A stretch of 64,000 nucleotides of DNA, taken from assembly GCF_051020985.1 (NCBI RefSeq), contig NW_027475142.1:62001-126000 (forward strand), given 5' to 3'. Below, one piece after another: positions 12,181 through 24,251 of the stretch. Made by a program: the position numbers and the translations under genes. The DNA is from Nomia melanderi. Lineage: Eukaryota; Arthropoda; Insecta; Hymenoptera; Halictidae. Below the pieces are notes generated by a model. The model saw nothing but the letters and a program-made list of their open reading frames with translations. It had not been told where the DNA came from and searched no databases. Each line of letters starts with the position of its first letter. Positions within the stretch are counted from its first letter, which is position 1.

Positions 12181-12355
12181 TAGCACCCGAGATATCACCA
12201 GATATATATTGGATTTTTCCATGACCCTGAGTGTCCGGCCCCATGAGACGGTGGTTTTCTCGGCCCCTGGTGATCCGAGGTCGCTCCCGCTTCCCAGATT
12301 CATGCGACAGGGCCTCCTACAGACAATGCACTTTGATATATTGCGCTATCGGTAA
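12181..12355 (+). repeat. Marker unit C (CGCTCCCGCTTCCCAG), first of nine copies
   Basis: A unit with GGTGATCCGAGG, CGCTCCCGCTTCCCAG, ATGCGACAGG, GATATATTGCG and the end CTATCGGTAATAGGAGCC. Eight further copies start at about 14,106, 22,330, 26,704, 29,154, 32,828, 33,528, 37,202 and 41,226. Spacings are 11, 47, 25, 14, 21, 4, 21 and 23 units, minus 1 bp wherever one deletion-tagged unit lies between. It is a natural tag for following block copies. Confidence 0.92.
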
Positions 12356-13514
12356 TAGGAGCCGAGATATCACCAGATATATATTGGATTTTTCACTGAC
12401 CCTGAGTGTCCGGCCCCATGAGACGGTAGTTTTCTCGGCCCCTGGTGGTCCGAGGTCGTTCCCGCTGCACAGATTCATGCGCCAGGGCCTGCTGCAGATA
12501 ATTCACTTTGGTTTATTGCGCTATCTCTAATAGCACCCGAGATATCACCAGATATATATTGGATTTTCCCCTGACCCTGAGTGTCCGGCCCCATGAGACT
12601 GTGGTTTTCTCGGCCCCTGGTGGTCCGAGGTCGTTCCCGCTGCACAGATTCATGCGCCAGGGCCTCCTACAGACAATGCACTTTGATTTATTGCGCTATC
12701 TGTAATAGCACCCGAGATATCAGCAGATATATATTGGATTTTTCACTGACCCTGAGTGTTCGGCCCCATGAGACGGTCGTTTTCTCGGCCCCTGGAGGTC
12801 CGAGGTCGTTCCCGCTGCACAGATTCATGTGCCAGGGCCTCCTACAGGTAATGCACTTTGATTTATTGCGCTATCTGTAATAGCACCCCAGATATCACCA
12901 GATCTATATTGGATTTTCCCCTGACCCTGAGTGTCCGGCCCCATGAGACTGTGGTTTTCGCGGCCCCTGGTGGTCCGAGGTCGTTCCCGTTGCACAGATT
13001 CATGCGCCAGGGCCTCCTGCAGATAATTCACTTTGGTTTATTGCGCTATCTGTAATAGCACCCTAGATATCACCAGATCTATATTGGATTTTCCCCTGAC
13101 CCTGAGTGTCCGGCCCCATGAGACTGTGGTTTTCTCGGCCCCTGGTGGTCCGAGGTCGTTCCCGTTGCACAGATTCATGCGCCAGGGCCTCCTGCAGATA
13201 ATTCACTTTGGTTTATTGCGCTATCTCTAATAGCACCCGAGATATCACCAGATATATATTGGATTTTTCACTGACCCTGAGCGTCCGGCCCCATGAGACG
13301 GTCGTTTTCTCGGCCCCTGGTGGTCCGAGGTCGTTCCCGCTGCACAGGTTCATGCGCCAGGGTCTCCTATAGACAATGCACTTTGATTTATTGCGCTATC
13401 TGTAATAGCACCCGAGATATCACCAGATATATATTGGATTTTACCCTGACCCTGAGTGTCCGGCCCCATGAGACGGTCGTTGTCTCGGCCCCTGGAGGTC
13501 CGAGGACGTACCCG
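12221..13514 (+). repeat. 11-unit-spaced duplication, left copy
   Basis: Matches 14,146-15,439 at an offset of 1,925 bp (11 units). I found no difference over about 1.29 kb by eye. It includes marker unit C and units with GAGTGTTCGG, TTTTCGCGG and GATCTATATTGG. Confidence 0.88.
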
Positions 13515-14177
13515 TTGCACAGATTCATGCGCCAGGGCCACCTGCTGATAATTCACTTTGGTTTATTGCGCTATCTCTAATAGCACCCGAGATATCACCA
13601 GATATATATTGGATTTTTCACTGAACCTGAGTGTGCGGCCCCATGAGACGGTGGTTTTCTTGGTCCCTGGTGTTCCGAGGTCGTTCCCGCTGCACAGATT
13701 CATGCTCCAGGGCCTCCTACAGACAATGCACTTTGATTTATTGCGCTACCTGTAATAGCACCCGAGATATCGCCAGATATATATTGGATTTTACACTGAC
13801 CCTGAGTGTCCGGCCCCATGAGACAGTGGTTTTTTCGGCCCCTGGTGGTCCGAGGTCGTTCCCGCTGCACAGATTCATGCGCCAGGGCCTCCTGCAGATA
13901 ATTCACTTTGGTTTATTGCGCTATCTCTAATAGCACCCGAGATATCAGCAGATATATATTGGATTTTTCACTGACCCTGAGTGACCGGCACCATGAGACT
14001 GTGGTTTTCTCGGCCCCTGGTGGTCCGAGGTCGTTCCCGCTGCACAGATTCATGCGCCAGCGCCTCCTACAGACAATGCACTTTCATTCATTGCGCTATC
14101 TGTAATAGCACCCGAGATATCAGCAGATATATATTGGATGTTTCACTGACCCTGAGTGTCCGGCCCCATGAGACGGT
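13511..14177 (+). repeat. Partial upstream copy of the 12-unit repeat
   Basis: Matches 15,611-16,277 at an offset of 2,100 bp with no difference seen over about 667 bp. To its left the match offset is 1,925 bp instead. Relative to the full 12-unit repeat, this copy therefore lacks one unit, with the fusion near 13,511 (GACGTACCCGTTGC joins GACGTACCC to CCCGTTGC). Confidence 0.85.
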
Positions 14178-15004
14178 GGTTTTCTCGGCCCCTGGTGATC
14201 CGAGGTCGCTCCCGCTTCCCAGATTCATGCGACAGGGCCTCCTACAGACAATGCACTTTGATATATTGCGCTATCGGTAATAGGAGCCGAGATATCACCA
14301 GATATATATTGGATTTTTCACTGACCCTGAGTGTCCGGCCCCATGAGACGGTAGTTTTCTCGGCCCCTGGTGGTCCGAGGTCGTTCCCGCTGCACAGATT
14401 CATGCGCCAGGGCCTGCTGCAGATAATTCACTTTGGTTTATTGCGCTATCTCTAATAGCACCCGAGATATCACCAGATATATATTGGATTTTCCCCTGAC
14501 CCTGAGTGTCCGGCCCCATGAGACTGTGGTTTTCTCGGCCCCTGGTGGTCCGAGGTCGTTCCCGCTGCACAGATTCATGCGCCAGGGCCTCCTACAGACA
14601 ATGCACTTTGATTTATTGCGCTATCTGTAATAGCACCCGAGATATCAGCAGATATATATTGGATTTTTCACTGACCCTGAGTGTTCGGCCCCATGAGACG
14701 GTCGTTTTCTCGGCCCCTGGAGGTCCGAGGTCGTTCCCGCTGCACAGATTCATGTGCCAGGGCCTCCTACAGGTAATGCACTTTGATTTATTGCGCTATC
14801 TGTAATAGCACCCCAGATATCACCAGATCTATATTGGATTTTCCCCTGACCCTGAGTGTCCGGCCCCATGAGACTGTGGTTTTCGCGGCCCCTGGTGGTC
14901 CGAGGTCGTTCCCGTTGCACAGATTCATGCGCCAGGGCCTCCTGCAGATAATTCACTTTGGTTTATTGCGCTATCTGTAATAGCACCCTAGATATCACCA
15001 GATC

Positions 15005-17104
15005 TATATTGGATTTTCCCCTGACCCTGAGTGTCCGGCCCCATGAGACTGTGGTTTTCTCGGCCCCTGGTGGTCCGAGGTCGTTCCCGTTGCACAGATT
15101 CATGCGCCAGGGCCTCCTGCAGATAATTCACTTTGGTTTATTGCGCTATCTCTAATAGCACCCGAGATATCACCAGATATATATTGGATTTTTCACTGAC
15201 CCTGAGCGTCCGGCCCCATGAGACGGTCGTTTTCTCGGCCCCTGGTGGTCCGAGGTCGTTCCCGCTGCACAGGTTCATGCGCCAGGGTCTCCTATAGACA
15301 ATGCACTTTGATTTATTGCGCTATCTGTAATAGCACCCGAGATATCACCAGATATATATTGGATTTTACCCTGACCCTGAGTGTCCGGCCCCATGAGACG
15401 GTCGTTGTCTCGGCCCCTGGAGGTCCGAGGACGTACCCGCTGCACAGATTCATGCGCCAGGGCGTCCTACAAGTAATGCACTTTGATTTATTGCGCCATC
15501 TGTAATAGCACCCGAGATATCACCTGATATATATTGGATTTTCCCCTGTCCCTGAGTGTCCGGCCCCATGAGACTGTGGTTTTCTCGGCCCCTGGTGGTC
15601 CGAGGTCGTTCCCGTTGCACAGATTCATGCGCCAGGGCCACCTGCTGATAATTCACTTTGGTTTATTGCGCTATCTCTAATAGCACCCGAGATATCACCA
15701 GATATATATTGGATTTTTCACTGAACCTGAGTGTGCGGCCCCATGAGACGGTGGTTTTCTTGGTCCCTGGTGTTCCGAGGTCGTTCCCGCTGCACAGATT
15801 CATGCTCCAGGGCCTCCTACAGACAATGCACTTTGATTTATTGCGCTACCTGTAATAGCACCCGAGATATCGCCAGATATATATTGGATTTTACACTGAC
15901 CCTGAGTGTCCGGCCCCATGAGACAGTGGTTTTTTCGGCCCCTGGTGGTCCGAGGTCGTTCCCGCTGCACAGATTCATGCGCCAGGGCCTCCTGCAGATA
16001 ATTCACTTTGGTTTATTGCGCTATCTCTAATAGCACCCGAGATATCAGCAGATATATATTGGATTTTTCACTGACCCTGAGTGACCGGCACCATGAGACT
16101 GTGGTTTTCTCGGCCCCTGGTGGTCCGAGGTCGTTCCCGCTGCACAGATTCATGCGCCAGCGCCTCCTACAGACAATGCACTTTCATTCATTGCGCTATC
16201 TGTAATAGCACCCGAGATATCAGCAGATATATATTGGATGTTTCACTGACCCTGAGTGTCCGGCCCCATGAGACGGTCGTTTTCTCGGCCCCTGGTGGTC
16301 CGAGGTCGTTCCCGCTGCACAGATTCATGCGCCAGGGCCTCCTGCAGATAATTCACTTTGGTTTATTGCGCTATCTCCAATAGCACCGGAGATATCAGCA
16401 GATATATATTGGATTTTTCACTGACCCTGAGTGACCGGCCCCATGAGACGGTAGTTTTCTCGGCCCCTGGTGGTCCGAGGTCGTTCCCGCTGCACAGATT
16501 CATGCGTCAGGGCCTACTGCAGATAATTCACTTTGATTTATTGCGTTATCTGTAATAGCACCCGAGATATCACCACATATATATTGGATTTTTCACTGAC
16601 CCTGAGTGTCCGGCCCCATGAGACTGTGGTTTTCTCGGCCCCTGGTGGTCCGAGGTCGTTCCCGCTGCACAGATTCATGCGCCAGGGCCTCCTACAGACA
16701 ATGCACTTTGATTTATTGCGCTATCTATAATAGCACCCGAGATATCAGCAGATATATATTGGATTTTTCACTGACCCTGAGTGTCCGGCCCCATGAGACG
16801 GTCGTTTTCTCGGCCCCTGGTGGTCCGAGGTCGTTCCCGCTGCACAGATTCATGCGCCATGGCCTCCTGCAGATAATTCACTTTGGTTTATTGCGCTATC
16901 TCTAATAGCACCCGAGATATCAGCAGATGTATATTGGATTTTTCACTGACCCTGAGTGACCGGCCCCATGAGACGGTAGTTTTCTCGGCCCTTGGTGGTC
17001 CGAGGTCGTTCCCGCTGCACAGATTCATGCGCCAGGGCCTACTGCAGATAATTCACTTTGGTTTATTGCGCTATCTATAATAGCACCCGAGATATCACCA
17101 GATA
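15005..17104 (+). repeat. 12-unit (2,100-bp) higher-order repeat, copy 1
   Basis: Tandem with the next copy. The match 15,005-17,171 against 17,105-19,271 shows only three differences by eye: GCGCCATC/GCGCTATC near 15,497, TTTCTC/TTGCTC near 15,583, and CATGCTCC/CATGCACC near 15,806. It contains GGGCCACCTGCTGAT, TGTGCGGCC, CGCCAGATATATATTGG and CAGCGCCTCC units in fixed order. Confidence 0.92.
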
Positions 17105-19271
17105 TATATTGGATTTTCCCCTGACCCTGAGTGTCCGGCCCCATGAGACTGTGGTTTTCTCGGCCCCTGGTGGTCCGAGGTCGTTCCCGTTGCACAGATT
17201 CATGCGCCAGGGCCTCCTGCAGATAATTCACTTTGGTTTATTGCGCTATCTCTAATAGCACCCGAGATATCACCAGATATATATTGGATTTTTCACTGAC
17301 CCTGAGCGTCCGGCCCCATGAGACGGTCGTTTTCTCGGCCCCTGGTGGTCCGAGGTCGTTCCCGCTGCACAGGTTCATGCGCCAGGGTCTCCTATAGACA
17401 ATGCACTTTGATTTATTGCGCTATCTGTAATAGCACCCGAGATATCACCAGATATATATTGGATTTTACCCTGACCCTGAGTGTCCGGCCCCATGAGACG
17501 GTCGTTGTCTCGGCCCCTGGAGGTCCGAGGACGTACCCGCTGCACAGATTCATGCGCCAGGGCGTCCTACAAGTAATGCACTTTGATTTATTGCGCTATC
17601 TGTAATAGCACCCGAGATATCACCTGATATATATTGGATTTTCCCCTGTCCCTGAGTGTCCGGCCCCATGAGACTGTGGTTTGCTCGGCCCCTGGTGGTC
17701 CGAGGTCGTTCCCGTTGCACAGATTCATGCGCCAGGGCCACCTGCTGATAATTCACTTTGGTTTATTGCGCTATCTCTAATAGCACCCGAGATATCACCA
17801 GATATATATTGGATTTTTCACTGAACCTGAGTGTGCGGCCCCATGAGACGGTGGTTTTCTTGGTCCCTGGTGTTCCGAGGTCGTTCCCGCTGCACAGATT
17901 CATGCACCAGGGCCTCCTACAGACAATGCACTTTGATTTATTGCGCTACCTGTAATAGCACCCGAGATATCGCCAGATATATATTGGATTTTACACTGAC
18001 CCTGAGTGTCCGGCCCCATGAGACAGTGGTTTTTTCGGCCCCTGGTGGTCCGAGGTCGTTCCCGCTGCACAGATTCATGCGCCAGGGCCTCCTGCAGATA
18101 ATTCACTTTGGTTTATTGCGCTATCTCTAATAGCACCCGAGATATCAGCAGATATATATTGGATTTTTCACTGACCCTGAGTGACCGGCACCATGAGACT
18201 GTGGTTTTCTCGGCCCCTGGTGGTCCGAGGTCGTTCCCGCTGCACAGATTCATGCGCCAGCGCCTCCTACAGACAATGCACTTTCATTCATTGCGCTATC
18301 TGTAATAGCACCCGAGATATCAGCAGATATATATTGGATGTTTCACTGACCCTGAGTGTCCGGCCCCATGAGACGGTCGTTTTCTCGGCCCCTGGTGGTC
18401 CGAGGTCGTTCCCGCTGCACAGATTCATGCGCCAGGGCCTCCTGCAGATAATTCACTTTGGTTTATTGCGCTATCTCCAATAGCACCGGAGATATCAGCA
18501 GATATATATTGGATTTTTCACTGACCCTGAGTGACCGGCCCCATGAGACGGTAGTTTTCTCGGCCCCTGGTGGTCCGAGGTCGTTCCCGCTGCACAGATT
18601 CATGCGTCAGGGCCTACTGCAGATAATTCACTTTGATTTATTGCGTTATCTGTAATAGCACCCGAGATATCACCACATATATATTGGATTTTTCACTGAC
18701 CCTGAGTGTCCGGCCCCATGAGACTGTGGTTTTCTCGGCCCCTGGTGGTCCGAGGTCGTTCCCGCTGCACAGATTCATGCGCCAGGGCCTCCTACAGACA
18801 ATGCACTTTGATTTATTGCGCTATCTATAATAGCACCCGAGATATCAGCAGATATATATTGGATTTTTCACTGACCCTGAGTGTCCGGCCCCATGAGACG
18901 GTCGTTTTCTCGGCCCCTGGTGGTCCGAGGTCGTTCCCGCTGCACAGATTCATGCGCCATGGCCTCCTGCAGATAATTCACTTTGGTTTATTGCGCTATC
19001 TCTAATAGCACCCGAGATATCAGCAGATGTATATTGGATTTTTCACTGACCCTGAGTGACCGGCCCCATGAGACGGTAGTTTTCTCGGCCCTTGGTGGTC
19101 CGAGGTCGTTCCCGCTGCACAGATTCATGCGCCAGGGCCTACTGCAGATAATTCACTTTGGTTTATTGCGCTATCTATAATAGCACCCGAGATATCACCA
19201 GATATATATTGGATTTTCCCCTGACCCTGAGTGTCCGGCCCCATGAGACTGTGGTTTTCTCGGCCCCTGGT
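17105..19271 (+). repeat. 12-unit higher-order repeat, copy 2
   Basis: Runs as copy 1 until 19,271. There GGTGGTCC becomes GGTCGTCC and the sequence continues as block A. The change of template is inside a unit, where both sources are identical for over 100 bp, as expected for unequal homologous exchange. Confidence 0.9.
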
Positions 19272-20473
19272 CGTCCGAGGTCGTTCCCGCTGAACAGATT
19301 CATGCGCCAGGGCCTCCTACAGACAATGCACTTTGATTTATTGCGCTATCTGTAATAGCACCCGAGATATCACCAGATATATATTGGATTTTACCCTGAC
19401 CCTGAGTGTCCGGCCCCATGAGACGGTCGTTGTCTCGGCCCCTGGAGGTCCGAGGACGTTCACGCTGCACAGATTCTTGCGCCAGGGCCTCCTACAGGTA
19501 ATGCACTTTGATTTATTGCGCTATCTGTAATAGCACCCGAGATATCACCAGATCTATATTGGATTTTCCCCTGACCCTGAGTGTCCGGCCCCATGAGACT
19601 GTGGTTTTCTCGGCCCCTGGAGGTCCGAGGACGTTCCCGCTGCACAGATTCATGCGCCAGGGCCTCCTGCAGATAATTCACGTTGGTTTATTGCGCTATC
19701 TCTAATAGCACCCGAGATATCACCAGATATATATTGGATTTTCCCCTGACCCTGAGTGTCCCGCCCCATGAGACTGTGGGTTTCTCTGCCCCTGGTGGTC
19801 CGAGGTCGTTCCCGTTGCACAGATTCATGCGCCAGGGCCTCCTGCAGATAATTCACTTTGGTTTATTGCGCTATCTCTAATAGCACCCGAGATATCACCA
19901 GATATATATTGGATTTTCCCCTGACCCTGAGTGTCCGGCCCCATGAGACGGTCGTTGTCTCGGCCCCTGGAGGTCCGAGGACGTTCCCGCTGCACAGATT
20001 CATGCGCCAGGGCCTCCTACAGGTAATGCACTTTGATTTATTGCGCTATCTGTAATAGCACCCGAGATATCACCAGATCTATATTGGATTTTCCCCTGAC
20101 CCTGAGTGTCCGGCCCCATGAGACTGTGGTTTTCTCGGCCCCTGGAGGTCCGAGGACGTTCCCGCTGCACAGATTCATGCGCCAGGGCCTCCTACAGACA
20201 ATGCACTTTGATTTATTGCGCTATCTGTAATAGCACCCGAGATATCACCAGATATATATTGGATTTTCCCCTGGCCCTGAGTGTCCGGCCCCATGAGACT
20301 GTGGTTTTCTCGGCCCCTGGTGGTCCGAGGTCGTTCCCGCTGCACAGATTCATGCGCCAGGGCCTCCTACAGACAATGCACTTTCGTTTATTGCGCTATC
20401 TCTAACAGCACCCGAGATATCAGCAGATATATATTGGATTTTTCACTGACCCTGAGTGTCCGGCCCCATGAGA
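19142..20473 (+). repeat. Block A, copy 2 (9.1-kb duplicate)
   Basis: Matches 10,042-11,373 at exactly +9,100 bp (52 units). The few differences seen are CCCGGAGG/CCTGGAGG near 10,343, AGACTC/AGATTC near 10,724, TGGTTT/TGGGTT near 10,680 and CTGACC/CTGGCC near 11,173. The match ends at the first deletion-tagged unit. Confidence 0.88.
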
Positions 20474-20579
20474 AGGTGGTTGTCTCGCCCCTGGTGGTCC
20501 GAGGTCGTTCCCGCTGCACAGATTCATGCGCCAGGGCCTCCTACAGACAATGCACTTTGATTTATTGCGCTATCTGTAA
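20406..20579 (+). repeat. 174-bp unit with shared 1-bp deletion, first of nine
   Basis: Reads GAGAAGGTGGTTGTCTCGCC: one base of the usual CTCGGCCCC is lost, and GAGAAGG is private. The other copies start at about 23,555, 30,379, 34,753, 38,427, 48,572, 49,271, 51,541 and 53,815. Most are followed by a GCAGCGGAGATATC unit with GAGGCGGTCGTTTCC. Full-length GAGAAGG units without the deletion exist near 45,486 and 50,733. Because 174 is divisible by 3, these units keep neighbouring units in the same frame and create the longest chance ORFs. Confidence 0.92.
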
Positions 20580-21014
20580 TAGCAGCGGAGATATCACCAG
20601 ATATATATTGGATTTTTCACTGACCCTGAGTGTCCGGCCCCATGAGGCGGTCGTTTCCTCGGCTCCTGGTGGTCCGAGGTCGTTCCCGCTGCACAGATTC
20701 ATGCGCCAGGGCCTCCTACAGACAATGCACTTTGATTTATTGCGCTATCTGTCATAGCACCCGAGATATCACCAGATATATATTGGGTTTTACCCTGACA
20801 CTGTGTGTCCGGCCCCATGAGACTGTGGTTTTCTCGGCCCCTGGAGGTCCGAGGACGTTCCCGCTGCACAGATTCATGCGCCAGGGCCTCCTGCAGATAA
20901 TTCACGTTGGTTTATTGCGCTATCTCTAATAGCACCCGAGATATCACCAGATATATATTGGATTTTCCCCTGACCCTGAGTGTCCCGCCCCATGAGACTG
21001 TGGTTTTCTCTGCC
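20580..21014 (+). repeat. Junction segment between block copies
   Basis: Contains the GCAGCGGAG unit, a CTATCTGTCA-ending unit and a unit with ATATTGGGTTTTACCC, then block A units again. Near 21,015 the sequence passes from the 10.6-kb-type unit (CCCGCCCC, TTTCTCTGCC) into the 10.8-kb-type unit (GAGGTCCGAGGACG). The fused product is one unit with both signatures. Confidence 0.75.
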
Positions 21015-22980
21015 CCTGGAGGTCCGAGGACGTTCCCGCTGCACAGATTCATGCGCCAGGGCCTCCTACAGGTAATGCACTTTGATTTATTGCGCTATCT
21101 GTAATAGCACCCGAGATATCACCAGATCTATATTGGATTTTCCCCTGACCCTGAGTGTCCGGCCCCATGAGACTGTGGTTTTCTCGGCCCCTGGAGGTCC
21201 GAGGACGTTCCCGCTGCACAGATTCATGCGCCAGGGCCTCCTACAGACAATGCACTTTGATTTATTGCGCTATCTGTAATAGCACCCGAGATATCACCAG
21301 ATATATATTGGATTTTCCCCTGGCCCTGAGTGTCCGGCCACATGAGACTGTGGTTTTCTCGGCCCCTGGTGGTCCGAGGTCGTTCCCGCTGCACAGATTC
21401 ATGCGCCAGGGCCTCCTACAGACAATGCACTTTCGTTTATTGCGCTATCTCTAACAGCACCCGAGATATCAGCAGATATATATTGGATTTTTCACTGACC
21501 CTGAGTGTCCGGCCCCATGAGACGGTCGTTTTCTCGGCCCCTGGTGGTCCGAGGTCGTTCCCGCTGCACAGATTCATGCGCCAGGGCCTCCTGCAGATAA
21601 TTCACTTTGGTTTATTGCGCTATCTCTAATAGCACCCGAGATATCAGCAGATATATATTGGATTTTTCACTGACCCTGAGTGACCGGCCCCATGAGACGG
21701 TAGTTTTCTCGGCCCCTGGTGGTCCGAGGTCGTTCCCGCTGCACAGATTCATGCGCCAGGGCCTCCTGCAGACAATGCACTTTGATTTATTGCGCTATCT
21801 GTAATAGCACCCGAGATATCACCAGATATATGCTGGATTTTTACATGACCTTGGGTGACGGCTTCCGAATATCTGTAATTTCCTCGGCCCTTGGTGGTCC
21901 GAGGTCGTTCCCGCTGCACAGATTCATTCGCCTGGGCCTCCTACAGACAATGCACTTTGGTTTATTGCGCTATCTGTTATAGCACCCGAGATATCACCAG
22001 ATATATATTGGATTTTTCCCTGACCCTGAGTGTCCGGCTCCATAAGACGGTGATTTTCTCGTCCCCTGGTGGTCCGACGTCGTTCCCGCTATCCAGATTC
22101 ATTCGCCTGGGCCTCCTACAGACAATGCACTTTGGTTTATTGCGCTATCTGTTATAGCACCCGAGATATCACCAGATATATATTGGATTTTCCCCTGACC
22201 CTGAGTGTCCGGCCCCATGAGACTGTGGTTTTCTCGGCCCCTGGTGGTCCGAGGTCGTTCCCGCTGCACAGATTCATGGGCCAGGGCCTCCTGCAGACAA
22301 TGCACTTTGATTTATTGCGCTATCTGTAATAGCACCCGAGATATCACCAGATATATATTGGATTTTTCCATGACCCTGAGTGTCCGGCCCCATGAGACGG
22401 TGGTTTTCTCGGCCCCTGGTGATCCGAGGTCGCTCCCGCTTCCCAGATTCATGCGACAGGGCCTCCTACAGACAATGCACTTTGATATATTGCGCTATCG
22501 GTAATAGGAGCCGAGATATCACCAGATATATATTGGATTTTTCACTGACCCTGAGTGTCCGGCCCCATGAGACGGTAGTTTTCTCGGCCCCTGGTGGTCC
22601 GAGGTCGTTCCCGCTGCACAGATTCATGCGCCAGGGCCTGCTGCAGATAATTCACTTTGGTTTATTGCGCTATCTCTAATAGCACCCGAGATATCACCAG
22701 ATATATATTGGATTTTCCCCTGACCCTGAGTGTCCGGCCCCATGAGACTGTGGTTTTCTCGGCCCCTGGTGGTCCGAGGTCGTTCCCGCTGCACAGATTC
22801 ATGCGCCAGGGCCTCCTACAGACAATGCACTTTGATTTATTGCGCTATCTGTAATAGCACCCGAGATATCAGCAGATATATATTGGATTTTTCACTGACC
22901 CTGAGTGTTCGGCCCCATGAGACGGTCGTTTTCTCGGCCCCTGGTGGTCCGAGGTCGTTCCCGCTGCACAGATTCATGCG
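21015..22980 (+). repeat. Copy of 10.9-12.8 kb (offset 10,149)
   Basis: Follows 10,866-12,831 unit for unit at 58 units minus 1 bp, including the swapped-segment unit, the TATCCAG unit, the ATGGGCC unit and marker C. Differences include CTGACC/CTGGCC, CCCCATG/CCACATG near 21,340, and CATCAGAC/CATAAGAC. It is somewhat older than the 12-unit pair, by number of differences. Confidence 0.87.
21805..21979 (+). repeat. Swapped-segment unit, copy 2
   Basis: Same rearranged m54-79 region, 10,149 bp from copy 1. It has ACCTTGGGTGACGGCTTCCG, so it differs from copy 1 at two visible bases in this stretch. Confidence 0.9.
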
Positions 22981-24251
22981 CCAGGGCCTGCTGCAGATAA
23001 TTCACTTTGATTTATTGCGCTATCTGTAATAGCACCCGAGATATCACCACATATATATTGGATTTTTCACTGACCCTGAGTATCCGGCCCCATGAGACGG
23101 TGGTTTTCTCGGTCCCTGGTGTTCCGAGGTCGTTCCCGCTGCACAGAATCATACGGCAGGGCCTCCTACGGACAATGCACTTTCGTTTATTGCGCTATCT
23201 GTAATAGCACCCGAGATATCACCAGATATATATTGCATTTTACCCTGACCCTGAGTGTCCGGCCCCATGAGACTGTGGTTTTCTCGGCCCCTGGTCGTCC
23301 GAGGTCGTTCCCGCTGCACAGATTCATGCGACAGGGCCTCCTACAGACAATGCACTTTGATTTATTGCGCTATCTGTAATAGCACCCGAGATATCACCAG
23401 ATATATATTGGATTTTACCCTGACCCTGAGTGTCCGGCCCCATGAGACGGTCGTTGTCTCGGCCCCTGGAGGTCCGAGGACGTTTCCGCTGCAGAGATTC
23501 ATGCGCCAGGGCCTCCTACAGGTAATGCACTTTGATTTATTGCGCTATCTGTAATAGCACCCGAGATATCACCAGATATATATTGGATTTTTCCCTTACC
23601 CTGAGTGTCCGGCCCCATGAGAAGGTGGTTGTCTCGCCCCTGGTGGTCCGAGGTCGTTCCCGCTGCACAGATTCATGCGCCAGGGCCTCCTACAGACAAT
23701 GCACTTTGATTTATTGCGCTATCTGTAATAGCAGCGGAGATATCACCAGATATATATTGGATTTTTCACTGACCCTGAGTGTCCGGCCCCATGAGGCGGT
23801 CGTTTCCTCGGCTCCTGGTGGTCCGAGGTCGTTCCCGCTGCACAGATTCATGCGCCAGGGCCTCCTACAGACAATGCACTTTGATTTATTGCGCTATCTG
23901 TCATAGCACCCGAGATATCACCAGATATATATTGGGTTTTACCCTGACCCTGTGTGTCCGGCCCCATGAGACTGTGGTTTTCTCGGCCCCTGGTGGTCAG
24001 AGGTCGTTCCCGTTGCACAGATTCATGCGCCAGGGCCTCCAGCAGATAATTCACTTTGGTTTATTGCGCTATCTGTAATAGCACCCTAGATATCACCAGA
24101 TCTATATTGGATTTTCCCCTGACCCTGAGTGTCCGGCCCCATGAGACTGTGGTTTTCTCGGCCCCTGGTGGTCCGAGGTCGTTCCCGTTGCACAGATTCA
24201 TGCGCCAGGGCCTCCTGCAGATAATTCACTTTGGTTTATTGCGCTATCTCT
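22981..24251 (+). repeat. Segment with marker E and deletion-tagged unit
   Basis: Order: a CACCACATATATATTGG unit with CAGAATCATACGGCAGG (marker E), an ATATTGCATTTTACC unit, a GTTTCCGCTGCAGAG unit, the 174-bp deletion unit, the GCAGCGG unit, then CTATCTGTCA and GATCTATATTGG units. The same order recurs at 37.9-39.1 kb (offset 14,872, 85 units minus 3 bp). Part of it recurs in the 21-unit repeat and at 45-52 kb. Confidence 0.85.

Larger units (their letters stand above)
11374..12220 (+). repeat. Block B, copy 1 (includes the swapped-segment unit)
   Basis: Includes the swapped-segment unit at 11,656-11,830. It is followed by a unit with CTCCATCAGACGG and TATCCAGATTCATTCGCCTGG and by a unit with ATTCATGGGCCAGG. 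The neighbourhood recurs with the same order near 21.5-22.3 kb. Shortened or altered versions (without the TATCCAG unit) lie near 26.0-26.7 and 40.3-41.2 kb. Confidence 0.85.

Noticed and set aside
20281..20757. Longest frames (about 140-160 codons) at 4.6, 20.3, 48.4, 54.9 and 55.6 kb
   Set aside because: Each spans a unit with a 1-bp deletion. A 174-bp unit is a whole number of codons and joins two frames by chance. No codon-level conservation is visible.
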